This document shows positions 10,643-21,485 of a stretch of 64,000 nucleotides of DNA, one piece after another; position 1 is the first letter of the stretch; each line of letters opens with the position of its first letter. The DNA is from Silene latifolia (lineage: Eukaryota; Streptophyta; Magnoliopsida; Caryophyllales; Caryophyllaceae). A program made the translations under genes and the position numbers. The notes under the pieces were generated by a model. It was not told the DNA's origin. It did no database searches and was given only the letters and a program-made list of their open reading frames with translations. The DNA lies in assembly GCF_048544455.1 (NCBI RefSeq), contig NC_133530.1:17785748-17849747 (forward strand), written 5' to 3'.

Positions 10643-13600
10643 ACTACAATACCATTCAAAAATATGGTATGTTTAATTGTTTTTTCTTAATTTGTTCTAT
10701 TGTATGGTTGACGATTAACATATAGGTGATCAAATACGAGTTTGGGGATGAATGCAGGTGAAAATTCATTTATATGGGAGGGACCAACTCCAACAATACT
10801 TGTAACGAAGCCGGAGTTAATACGAGAAGTATTGAATAAAATGTACGATTTTCAGAAAACGGCACCAAATCCGCTTGTTACGCAGGTGACCAATGGACTA
10901 TCAAGGCTCGAAGGTCACAAATGGGCTCAAGATCGCAAGTTAATCACCCCTGCCTTCCATATGGAAAAACTCAAGGTTTTATCTTCTTATTAACCTCTTC
11001 TAAAAACAACTAATATTCGATTTTTATTTATTTCTTTATTTTGGAATTTGATCAAATACAAAGTTAGAATAAATATATCGAGTTTAGTAGTTCATGTGTA
11101 TTTCAAAGACACGCGACATTTTAAAAAAAAAAATACTTTGTACCAAATTGCTAATGATGTCTTTTATATGTTGTCATTTCACCTATAAATTATGTACAAC
11201 ATAGTAAATGGGTCCTTACGATACAACCGTTAATATTTAAAATGTTGTTATTTGTCCTACGACCAACTCAAATACTTCTGATACTTTAATATCTCTAATT
11301 AGATTATACGGAATAAACATATAGGTTTTGTTCGTGATATTACATTCTTATAAAAGCAAGAATGTGTGATGGATATGTAAAATGTGGCACAACTGATTCG
11401 TATTTATATGTTTTATTTGAACTACTAGCTTCTGGTACCAGCATTTTATCAGACTTTTAATGATACGATCCAAGAATGGGAGAATCAAACATTTAAAACC
11501 GGATCGCAAGAAATTGAAATGTGGTCGTATCTACATAATTTGGCCGCCAATGCAATCTCACGGGCAGCATTTGGAAGTAGTTTTCAAGAAGGTCGGAGAG
11601 TATTTGAGTTGTTACGAGAATACATGTTGATCATTGTTCGCTGCTTTCAATCGGTTTATATTCCTGGATGGAGGTACTTTTTTTTTTAAATACTTCATCC
11701 CCCCCGTCCTACGATGCATTGTTTAGAAATATCAATACAAATTCTTATATGAGACCGTGTTATACCAAGAATCATGATTCATGACCAAGTATAAACATTG
11801 ATTGTGTTTTTACTTTTAGGTATCTACCTACTAAAACAAACAAGAGGGCCACACAAATACTAAGGAAAATAGAAGCCATACTAAAAGACATGATTTTAAG
11901 AAGACAAAAGTCAATGCATGCAGGAGAAAAAGTCAATGATGATTTACTAGGTCATTTACTAACATCTAGTATAGGCAATGGTAAACAATTGAACATAAAG
12001 TTGAGTATAAAAGAAGTGATTGAAGAATGCAAGCTATTCTACATGGCTGGACAAGATACTACTTCTTCACTATTAGCATGGACTCTCATTTTATTGAGCA
12101 AACATCAAGATTGGCAAGAACAAGCACAAGAAGAGATTGTTAATACTTTCGGTAACAATACACCCGACTTTGATGGGTTAAGCCGTCTTAAAAAGGTAAG
12201 GAATACTTCATACATCTCAATTATTTACTGTTAATTAAAATACTCTTTGTAAAGGGTAGAAAAGGTACCAATGAGGCAATAGATGAGACGAGGGGTTAAA
12301 TTCTAACTCTGGTTATTATTTTATTAACACTTTAGTAATATTGTCTAATTTTTTTTTCACCAGTGATTTTAACTTTCAAAAAAGGCGACCATAGATTATT
12401 ATATAATTAATGCTCTAATGATTATGTTATTTAAGGTCACATGAAAGTCATTTATTATGACCATTAAAATATTTTGTTTTTGTTATACTACAAAGGGCTC
12501 TAATAAATTAAAGTCTCTATAATCCTAAATGAATACCATCTATTTAATTTTGTGCGGTCTTTAGGACTACACTTTGACAATATTTTTATTAATTTCTTTT
12601 TGAAATAATTTTGTTATATATTTTTTAACAATAGTTATAGAAATGTTAGTTTCATCGTTTTCTAAAGGTTTAAACTTTGACACAAAAAGTTAAATTAGTA
12701 AATTGGATTAAATCCGCACCACTTATGGCTTATAGTTTGAAATGACACAAATCTAAAGAATTAAACCGTATACACAACTAAAACTAACCTAGTTGTTAAA
12801 CGTTTAACTAATGATATATTTTTCCTTCCAGGTAAATATGATACTGCAAGAAGTTCTACGGTTGTATCCACCCGTAACGGCCCTTAATCGACAAGTTAGC
12901 CGTGATATCACAATTGATGGAAAAGTATTACCGACTGGTGTAAAAATTCAAATACCTGTATTATTGGTTCACCAAGATGAAAGATTATGGGGTCCCGATG
13001 CAAAAGAATTTAATCCAAACAGGTTTTCTCAAGGGATTATAAAAGCCACCGGAGGAAGTATCTGTTTTTTCTCGTTTGGATGGGGCCCTCGCATTTGTAT
13101 TGGGTCGAATTTTGCCATGATGGAAGTTAAAATGGGATTGTCCATTATTCTACAACGCTTTTGTTTGGATCTCTCATCATCGTATGTTCATGCTCCTACG
13201 ACTAGTCGTGGCACACTTCGTCCTCAATTTGGTGCTAACTTAGTACTTCATCGATTGTAATATAAGCCCATGGAATAACTGGTATTACTTCTTAAATTAT
13301 TTCTTAAATTATACTGGTAATATGATATGGAAGTATGGAAAGCACATAAGTTTATCAATTTGAACGTACACGTCTATGCATATGATTGTATAAGCGAAAT
13401 GGGAGAATCAAACATTTAAAGCCGGATCGCAAGATATTGAAATGTGGTCGTATCAACATAATTTGGCCGCCGATGCAATCTCACGAGCAGCATTTGGGAG
13501 TAGTTTTTAAGAAGGTCGGAGAATATTTGAGCTGTGACGAGAGTACATGTTGATCATTGTTCGTTGCTTTCAGTCGGTTTATATTCGTGGATGGAGGTAC

Positions 13601-13886
13601 TTTTTTTTAATACTTCATCCATTCTAGCCCCCATTACGCCCTACGATGCATTGCTTAGAATTTAGAAAGAGGGAGGATTCTCTCCAGTTTGTGTAAAGGA
13701 CTGGACCATCGAGTTAAATTCAAAGGCTAGAAATTAATACCTCCCATTTGATTTGACTTGAAAAATAAATAATCTCAAATATTTCCCCTTTGCACGATGT
13801 TACGTGTCTAGTGCTGGACGCATGGACTCTCCAATTCATAGAGGATCCGGAGGATCCCCTTGAGTTTATAACCATGTACTCGTATA

Positions 13887-14695
13887 CTAGTCTAGATCCC
13901 CGTGCTACATCACGGTATTTTTTAGTTTTATTTTATAAAGAGACATTCTCGTTAAATTAGTTGCATAAATTAACTGTACCTTTAATGTTATAATGTACTA
14001 ATATAATCTTAGTAAGAGCTAGAAAATGAAAGTTTATTACCATCAAAAGACACTTTAAGTTAAGTTATTTTTGTCTTAAACCATTATTACTTTACTATAA
14101 AAATTAACTTTGTAATGATATACCATTGCATGAAACTAATTCATGACATTAAATTACAATTAAGCGATGTAAAATATAAAATCTAATTAAAACGCATATA
14201 ACCTTATAACAAAAACAGGTAAAAACAATATACTACGCACTTAAAAAGACGATTTACGAATAATTAGACTAATATTTTTCTTACTTTTAATATAAAAAAA
14301 ATACATAAAAATTGTTACGTCCTTAAAATATACACCATATTTAGAGTGTAATTGATGAAAGATAATATAAGAAACAGATTTACGTAATTTTAGGGTGTAA
14401 GTGATGACAATAATTATGTTAAAGACTGCATGAGAAGCAGGTTTGCGTAATTTTAGAGTGCAACTGATGAAAAATAATATTTATGGAAATGGAAATGATT
14501 GCATAATAAATTATAGATTTTAATGAAAAAGTCATAAGTATAAATTTTAATTAAAAGATTAGAGTTTAATTATAAGAATATATTGATTGAAAAGATAATA
14601 ATGTAATGAATTTTTTTTTACTTGTTACCTTATTTGGCTATATGCCTTTTGGAGGGAAAACTAAGATAATTTTTATTCTCTTAGTAGTAGGGGGA
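13887..14695 (-). mobile_element. Non-autonomous Helitron-like element, copy A (in intron 3 of P450 copy 2)
   Basis: On the minus strand it begins TCCCCCTACTACTAAGAG (5' end at 14695) and ends with a hairpin CCGTG...CACGG followed by CTAG and a host T (3' end at 13887). There is no terminal inverted repeat and no target duplication, as expected for Helitrons, which insert between A and T. The same two ends recur at 30844-31591 and 33910-35437. No helicase coding is present. The host intron sequence of copy 1 (GTATA...CATTGATTGTGTTTT) continues on both sides. Confidence 0.6.
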
Positions 14696-14736
14696 TTCAT
14701 TGATTCTGTTTTTACATTTAGGTATCTACCTACTAA

Positions 14737-15734
14737 GGCTCTGTTTGGCAAAACTACCTGAAAAGGTAGCTGAAACTTGAAAAAGGTAGCTGAAAACTGA
14801 AAACCTAACTGAAACCTGAAAAGCTAACTAATAAGGTAGCTGGAAATTAGGAACTGATAAGGTAACTGATTATATAAAAATGTGTTTGACAAACAAGCTG
14901 AAAATGTAGCTGATTTTGGTAAAATGACGTTGATGGGGCATATTCTGCACCGTTGACCAAGTCAACATACTGAGCAAGGTCAGAGACATCCACAGCAAAG
15001 TCAACATATCAGACAGCCTGGCCGATGCAATCCATCGGCCTGTCACCTGGGTCTCGGCCTGGCACCTAGCCAGCCGGGACACATATCCGCGTACTCATAT
15101 CCAAGACCCGTCGGCCGGCCTGCCATAGGTCCATCGGCCGAGGGTAGAACGGTCTTTCCACCTGCTAGCCACTTGGCCACTACGTGACAAAAGGTGAAAG
15201 TCTATAAATACTCCTCAACCTTCATTGAGGAAAGGATCCCACAACTTAACCTAAATACACTATTCATCTGGTAATATCTTCCTTATCTCTCTACAAATAC
15301 ATACCTAGCCAAGTAACACAACTTAATCCTTTAAGTTTACTGACTTGGGCGTCGGAGTGAGTACGCTTGGCACACAGCCAAGCCCTCAGTTCGTTCATTG
15401 TTGCAGGAGAGGCCGAGACGAACGATAAAGGCAAGAAGAGTTCAACTCAAGACATTATTCTACAAGCCACGAGTGGTAACGATACTTGCTCTGGAATTAC
15501 ACCCGGAACAGACGTAAAAAGATATGAAAATTATTTAATATTATAGAATAAAGGGGTACAAAATGGAAAATAAGTCATTTCAGGTACCTGATTTCTCAAA
15601 TACTACCTGAGGTAGCATTTCATTTCAGGTACCTTATTTAACCAAATAAGCTATTTGCCAAACATTTGCAAAAAAATCAGGTACCTGAAATTTTGGTCAA
15701 ATAAGTTACCTGAAGTGTCGTGCCAAACGGAGCC
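14737..15734. mobile_element. PIF/Harbinger-like MITE in exon 4 of P450 copy 2 (holds a solo LTR)
   Basis: Ends GGCTCTGTTTGGCA and TGCCAAACGGAGCC are inverted repeats, flanked by TAA (14734-14736 and 15735-15737), the 3-base duplication usual for PIF/Harbinger. Subterminal stretches repeat AGGTAGCTGAAA and its complement TACCTGA. Without the inserted LTR it is about 413 bases. A second copy at 27145-27543 shares the ends and the internal sequence. It interrupts the codon series after YLPT of the P450 exon. Confidence 0.8.
14931..15510 (+). repeat. Solo LTR of the Tat family, inside the MITE
   Basis: A 580-base LTR (TGATGGGGCATATTC ... CACCCGGAACA) with 5-base duplication GACGT at 14926-14930 and 15511-15515. 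The sister MITE at 27145-27543 has a single GACGT at the same place, so it is the empty site. Only one LTR is present and no internal region, as after LTR-LTR recombination. It carries about 60 bases that are missing from the LTRs of the full element. Confidence 0.92.
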
Positions 15735-16394
15735 TAAAACAAACAAGAGGAACATGCAAATACTAAAGGAAATAAAAGGCATATTAAAAGACATGATTTT
15801 AAGGAGACAAAAGTCAATGCATGCAGGAGAAAAAGTCAATGACGATTTACTAGGTCAATTACTAACATCAAGTATCGGCAATCGTAAACAACTTAATATA
15901 AAGTTGAGTTTAAAAGAAGTAATTGAAGAATGTAAACTATTCTACATGGCTGGATTTAGCATGTTAGCATGGACTCTGGTTACTGTTTTATTAACACTTT
16001 AGTAATAAGGTTGTGATAAATACAACTCAGTGGGTTGTATTTAAGCAACTAAAAGAGAAAATAAATAGTTAATATATGCATTAATTGCATTGATTTATGA
16101 TTTTAACTTTTAAAAAAAAAAAGGCATTCACGGATTATTTTGTAATTAATACTCTAATGATTATGTTATTTAAGGTCGCCTAAAAGCTACTTATTATGAT
16201 CATAAAAATATTTTGTTTTTGTTCAAACAACAAAGCGCTCTAATAAATAATACTCTCTAAAATCCTAAATGAATACCATCTATTTACTTTTATGCAGTCT
16301 TTAAGACTACACTTTGACAACTTTTTTATTCATTTCTTTTTGAAAATATAATTTCGTTAATACATATTTTAACAATAAGTATAGAAATGTTACA

Positions 16395-16807
16395 TGTCAA
16401 GAAACCATCTCAACCAAAAGCTCAATCCGATGGTTGAAGTTCCTTGATTCGTTTTATATTCTAACACTCCCCCTCACACGAAGGCCCTTTTTTTTCTTTT
16501 TGGGCTTGAAGTGTGGGTGCAGGCGGGATTCCCTGGCCTGTTCTGATTATCCACTTTAGAATAGAGGGGGTGTGATTCGAACCCGTGACCTTTTGGTCAC
16601 CAGGCTCTGATACCATATTAAATTTAACAACGGGCTTGGGCCGCACCCAAATGGAGGAGAAAGAGACCACAACGTAGGCCCAAGAGGGTTCCACTCTAAA
16701 ACCAATTGGCAATAAAGGGAGTAGCCCCTTGCCTTATAAAGTGGTAATTCTTCTCTTTTATCAATGTGGGACAACCCTCACATGTGGGAACTTTGGGTTT
16801 CTTCACA
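16395..16807 (-). mobile_element. TRIM-like / LTR-derived element with Met-tRNA primer-binding-like site
   Basis: It runs from TG to CA and is flanked by TTACA on both sides (16390-16394 and 16808-16812). On the minus strand it opens with a GTCCCACAT-containing LTR-like part, then ATGGTATCAGAGCC (complement to the 3' end of initiator Met tRNA) and a GGTTCGAATC box, then a GTGTGAGGGGGAGTGTTAGAA segment. The two ends are not clear direct repeats of each other, so this may be a mosaic or a badly diverged TRIM. Copy 1 intron 4 gives the empty site (GAAATGTTAG). Confidence 0.65.
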
Positions 16808-16839
16808 TTACAATCATGGTTTTTTAAACATTTAAACTT

Positions 16840-17393
16840 GGGATATTCTACATGGTACCCCTCAACTTTTTGACTTTTTACGTGGTAACCCTACACTTTT
16901 TAAAACATACATGGTACCCCTAATTGTTGTCATTATCACCAAGTGCACCCCTAAACTTTATTTTCAATCAATTAAACTCAGTTTTAGACATTAAGTAATG
17001 ACTTGGACGCGTAACCATGCTTGTCATTTATTATCCCATGACATATGGACTCTATTAGACTCAATATCCATTTCAATCCTAATATTTATTGATATATATG
17101 GGCTAAAAAATATTTGACGGAAAATTTATTGATCCCATGCCAAATTATCACATCAAAGATGGATATTGAGCCTAATAGAGTCCTTATGTTATGGGATAAT
17201 AAACGACAAGCTTGGTTACGCGTCCAAGTAATCATTTAACGCCTAAAACTGAGTTTAATTGACGGAAAATAAAGTTTAGAGGTACACTTAGTAGTGATAA
17301 TGACAACAATTAGGGGTACTATGTATGTTTTAAAAAGTGTAGGGGTATCATGTAGAAAGTCAAAAAATTGAGGGGTATCATGTAGAATATCCC
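16840..17393. mobile_element. Mutator-like MITE 1 in intron 4 of P450 copy 2
   Basis: A 554-base element with long terminal inverted repeats of over 150 bases starting GGGATATTCTACATGG, flanked by the 9-base duplication TTTAAACTT (16831-16839 and 17394-17402). Copy 1 has one TTTAAACTT at the matching intron site (near 12671). The arms contain repeated short blocks such as CATGGTACCCCT spaced about 35-40 bases apart. No coding capacity. Confidence 0.85.
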
Positions 17394-17419
17394 TTTAAAC
17401 TTTGACATAAAAAATTAAA

Positions 17420-17869
17420 GGGATATTCTCTCGTATACTCCTAAACTTTTTTGTTTTCTAAGGTGTACCCCTCTTTTTTCACAAAAAACTATGACTGACA
17501 ACAATTCTATATCACAACTTCAGAAAACGGTATTTTTTTTTTCAAACCAATTATCTCGTCAAAGCCTTGAATTTGAAAAAAAAAATTCACCGCTTTTTGA
17601 ATTCGTAGCCTATAGTTATGGTTGGTCAAAGCTTTTTTAACGAGTAAACTTTGACCGACCATAATTCCCGACAACGAGTTGAGACGTCGGTGAATTCTTT
17701 TTCAAACTGGAGACCTCATAAAGACGGTCAATTTGAAAAAAAAGTTTATCGTATTCTGAACTTGCAGTCAAGAGTTATCGACGGTACGGTCAAAGTTTTT
17801 TTGTAAGAAAAGAGGGGTACATACATCTTAGAAAATGAAAAAGTTAAGGGATATACGACGGAATATCCC
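17420..17869. mobile_element. Mutator-like MITE 2 in intron 4 of P450 copy 2
   Basis: A 450-base element with ends GGGATATTCTCTCGTATA and TATACGACGGAATATCCC, flanked by the 9-base duplication AAAATTAAA (17411-17419 and 17870-17878). The matching site of copy 1 (AAAAGTTAAATTAG) is uninterrupted. It shares the first nine bases with MITE 1 but otherwise has different arms. No coding capacity. Confidence 0.8.
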
Positions 17870-18737
17870 AAAATTAAATTAATAAATTGGATTAGATCCA
17901 CACCACTTATTTAAAATTCTCGTCACAAAGTTTGAAAATGGCCCAAATTTATAGAATTAGATCGTACACAAAACAAAAACTGACCAAGTCGTTAAACGTT
18001 TAATTAATGATATTTTCCCCTTTCAGGTAAATATGATACTGCAAGAAGTTCTATGGTTGTATCCACCCATAACGTCCTTTAATCGACAAGTTAGCCATGA
18101 TATCACAATTGATATCATGATGGAAGTTAATATGAGATTGTCGATGATACTACAACACTTTCGTTTGGATCTCTCACCATCATATCTTGGTGACTGGAAA
18201 CAAAAACCCACATCACATCTTAATTTTCTCTCTCTAGTCTAGAGAGAGCTTTTTTCTCTCGTTTTCTGAGAGCACCTAGGTTTCTTCATCCAAAAAGAAA
18301 AAATAAATTTAAAAAATTCTCATCTCTGCATCTTCCTCGTTTATCTATTGGGCATTTGCAGAACCCTAGTTTTCCCTGACAGCTTTTTCTGTCATTGAAT
18401 CAACAAATCGTTCTTAAAAATTCTATAATCATTACACAACCCTATTCTTAGTGGTTGGGTTATATTTTATTTAAACCCTATTTTCTTTATGCATTCTGAT
18501 TGGCTTACGGATGATGTTAAGTCTTAATCAGATGATCTTTTTAATCCAAAGAAGTATCTTTATTATTACAATCATTGCAAAATAGTTCATTTAATTGGCG
18601 TTTGGGGTGCCTTCTTCGGCTTTTACAAGTTAATCCAATCAATTGATAACACTTTTTCTGGGATTGGGGAAGATGAAGCGGTAAAGCAACCTTCTGCATG
18701 CATTAGGGTTTTCAAAATTACTATATAATTACCTGAA

Positions 18738-21485
18738 ATGGGGAAGTTCTCACCATCAAAATTCAAGTCATCTTCTTCCTTCTTCAAGTATAATAATCAG
18801 CACACAAGTAATTTTTCATCATCAACAAAAAAATCACAATCACTAAAAATGGAGTTTGAAGCTCAGTTTGGGCGATATGCAAATGATGGGCATAATGGAG
18901 CTGATGTTCATCAAAATATTTATCATCATCAAAACTATCATCAACCTTACCAGAATGCTGATTTTAACCCTAATAACCCGTTGCATGCAAATCTTTGGCG
19001 GTTTCCGAGGTCTGGTGGGGTTATCAATGTGGATCCTGCTGAGCTAGGACGATCAAGGGAATTTTGGGGAAATTGCTGTTTAGGGTTTTTGGTTGATTAC
19101 AGATTATTTGAGGATGATTTACTTAATGACATGATTAGAAAGAAGTGGAGCACTGATGGGAGAATAACAGTGTTTAGGATGGGGGAAATATATGTTATAC
19201 ATTGTGAAAGTGTATCTGATCTGGAGGGACTCCTAGCTAGGAGTACTGTCACGTTTGATGGGGCTGTTATGGTGCTTGCTAAATGGTATCCAGATACCAT
19301 TCCCAGAACAGTCCGGTTTCCGTTTGCTGAATTGTGGGTTCGGGTTTGTGGGTTGCCTTTTGAGTGTTTGAATATGCATGTGGCACATGTTGCAGGTAAG
19401 CTCTTGAGTCATCACTATAATGTTGAACCATTTGAAATTCTGCCAAGGAATGATTACCTACGATTAAGGGTTTGTTTAAAACTCAATGAGCCATTGATGC
19501 CGGGATTCTTTCTGGCTATGGATGGGGGTCATCTTCTGTGGGTTCAATTTAAGTATGAAGAAGTTTTCAAGTATTGTATTAGATGTGGTAAGATTGGGCA
19601 CAAGGGTTCACAGTGTAGGGAGAGTATGATGGCGGTGGTTTCGTCTGTGAATAATATGTTAGATAGATCAGTTGAGAGAGGTTTTGTGGTTTTTCAGGCA
19701 AATAGTAATCATACGATGTTTAATTTGGATTTGAGGGCGACGCCTTCAACTACCAGGTATATCTCTTCAAGGTTGCATTTAGGAGATAGACGCCTGGCTA
19801 CTGACAACCCAGGACCAAATACAAGAGAAAGAGCGGTTGACTTTGATTTGGGGACGACGCCTGGTGGTAGAGTTTTTCCAGGTATGAGTTTTGCAGTCAC
19901 GGCCCAGCCTTTTGCTGGTCCCGTGGTGTTTCAGGTGGGTGTTGGGGCTGTTCATATGGGGGAGGAGGGGGGAGTCCATAATCAGGGGGGTTCTGTTCCT
20001 CATGTGGGTCAATCAAATTCACAAGGGCAGACTCAAGATGTGGTCATGGGTGAAGGAGGTGCTGGGGGTGAGGGTGGTGTGAGGAATATGAATGAGGGGG
20101 TTGAGGAGACACCTAATGCTGGTTTGAATGGGACTAATAGAGATGAGAGAGCTGGGGGGCAGGGTCAACAGGGGAGGAGGTTAGGTGCTGGTGGTTGGCT
20201 TGTTGGGGAGGGGAGTAATCCAAACCAAGAAATGTATTTTAGTGCGGGAGAAGACTTTGAGGGACCTGGGGATCAGGCTGCTAATGTGCCTGCTTCTGGT
20301 GTGCCTGTTTTGTTGCATCAGGTGCAAGCCAGTGATCCCTATGTTATTTATGCTGGGAATAGTCAACATAGGAGGACATTGGATCGTGACTTAAGGCTAC
20401 AGGAGGCTATCTTGAACCGTGTGGAGAGTGACTTTGAATGGACAAGGGTGCTTGATGATGATCGTGGATACAATCAGACCTTTGATCCACCACCTGAGGG
20501 AATACCCATAACATATCATTACCCGGAGGTTGTTTTGGGTGAAAATAATGTACATGTGGGGGGAAATCTGGATCCAATGAATCATGATGTGGCTGGTGCT
20601 AGCCCAAGTAATGCTATTGTCATAAGTTCTGACAGTGAAGAGGAGTTTTTGGGAGGGGAAGGAGAGTCAGACTCCTACCCTAGTAGCTGGATGATACAAC
20701 CTGGTGATGGGAGATCTCCCTCTAATCAATCCTCGCCCTTTCATCATAGCTCAGCCATTAACCTTTTGACAAGCTCTGAATTTATGGAGGATGTCACTGG
20801 TGAAGAGGTAAATACTGAATTGTGTCTAAATGGTCTCCCTCAATCTGTGGAGGGGGGTGTGGAAGCTGTTGAGCAAGGTGAAGCAACAGTGGCGGATCTT
20901 TCAGTTACTCCAGCAGCAATCATCAAGAAGGATAAAGAATTGGAAGCCCAGCAAGCTGCTATTAAGCCATTGAAGGAGATTTGGAAGAATGTGCAAGGTG
21001 GTCATCTGTCTGTTTTGGATGCTGGTGAGGGTTCAGTTATGAAAAAACTAAAGTTGTTTGATTTTCCATCTTATGGAACGCCCTCTGCCAAGTTAATTGC
21101 TCAGATGGATGATGGCAAGAAGGCTGCTGGTATATCTGATAGCTTTATGGGTTTAGCTGACTGCTATGCTAAGACTGATGTGGATGGGGATCATAAGGAA
21201 GCAATTGTTGCTGCGAGGAAGAGAAAATGTTGTTCAGAGGTAAATGATGGACTGGTTCCTGAAGAGGCAGTTGAGACATTAGGTAGTGCTAAGAAATACC
21301 TATATCAGTTGGCAAAAAAGAGATGTTTGGGGGAAGCATTGCAGGCTATGGAGGACGTGGGTGTTGGGGGTTTCAGGCTGGCTATCACTGACATGGAAAT
21401 TGAAGTTTCGACTGATTCATCGCATGCTAGTAACACTGGTGGTTTTGCGGAGGTTGGACCAAGTCAACCTCCTGATTCGATATGA
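18738..21485 (+). CDS. LINE ORF1: DUF4283/zinc-knuckle nucleic-acid-binding protein
   Basis: 915 residues. This is the RNA-binding partner of plant L1 elements, expected to coat the LINE RNA. Residues about 75-215 fit the DUF4283 domain common in plant LINE ORF1. A CCHC knuckle (CIRCGKIGHKGSQC) lies at about 280-294. The region from about 380 to 560 is rich in Gly/Glu/Gln and looks disordered. A Ser/Asp/Glu stretch (SSDSEEE) follows near 630. The ATG at 18738 is the first in a long open frame, and an in-frame ATG at 18849 (MEFEAQFG) is a possible alternative start. The stop overlaps the start of ORF2 as ATGA, which hints at termination-reinitiation. Confidence 0.85.
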   Translation: MGKFSPSKFKSSSSFFKYNNQHTSNFSSSTKKSQSLKMEFEAQFGRYANDGHNGADVHQNIYHHQNYHQPYQNADFNPNNPLHANLWRFPRSGGVINVDPAELGRSREFWGNCCLGFLVDYRLFEDDLLNDMIRKKWSTDGRITVFRMGEIYVIHCESVSDLEGLLARSTVTFDGAVMVLAKWYPDTIPRTVRFPFAELWVRVCGLPFECLNMHVAHVAGKLLSHHYNVEPFEILPRNDYLRLRVCLKLNEPLMPGFFLAMDGGHLLWVQFKYEEVFKYCIRCGKIGHKGSQCRESMMAVVSSVNNMLDRSVERGFVVFQANSNHTMFNLDLRATPSTTRYISSRLHLGDRRLATDNPGPNTRERAVDFDLGTTPGGRVFPGMSFAVTAQPFAGPVVFQVGVGAVHMGEEGGVHNQGGSVPHVGQSNSQGQTQDVVMGEGGAGGEGGVRNMNEGVEETPNAGLNGTNRDERAGGQGQQGRRLGAGGWLVGEGSNPNQEMYFSAGEDFEGPGDQAANVPASGVPVLLHQVQASDPYVIYAGNSQHRRTLDRDLRLQEAILNRVESDFEWTRVLDDDRGYNQTFDPPPEGIPITYHYPEVVLGENNVHVGGNLDPMNHDVAGASPSNAIVISSDSEEEFLGGEGESDSYPSSWMIQPGDGRSPSNQSSPFHHSSAINLLTSSEFMEDVTGEEVNTELCLNGLPQSVEGGVEAVEQGEATVADLSVTPAAIIKKDKELEAQQAAIKPLKEIWKNVQGGHLSVLDAGEGSVMKKLKLFDFPSYGTPSAKLIAQMDDGKKAAGISDSFMGLADCYAKTDVDGDHKEAIVAARKRKCCSEVNDGLVPEEAVETLGSAKKYLYQLAKKRCLGEALQAMEDVGVGGFRLAITDMEIEVSTDSSHASNTGGFAEVGPSQPPDSI

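Larger units (their letters stand above)
504..13260 (+). pseudogene. CYP72A-like cytochrome P450, copy 1, split by an LTR retrotransposon in exon 1
   Basis: Host P450 gene of the CYP72 clan: a haem-thiolate monooxygenase anchored in the ER by the hydrophobic N terminus (residues about 5-30). CYP72A enzymes often oxidise triterpenoids or other specialised metabolites; the substrate here is unknown. Exons: 504-764 continuing at 10648-10666, 10758-10975, 11429-11673, 11820-12195 and 12832-13260, all with GT-AG borders. Without the insertion the exons sum to 1548 bases (515 residues plus stop), normal for the family. Visible motifs are I-helix AGQDTTS, K-helix EVLR, the PERF-like FNPNRF and haem loop FGWGPRICIG. 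The only damage I see is the 9.9-kb Tat element at 765-10642, flanked by the 5-base duplication ACTAC. The reading frame is closed by that insertion, so the copy is probably dead, although exons 2-5 show no other lesion. The family call is firm; the CYP72A subfamily is likely. Confidence 0.88.
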
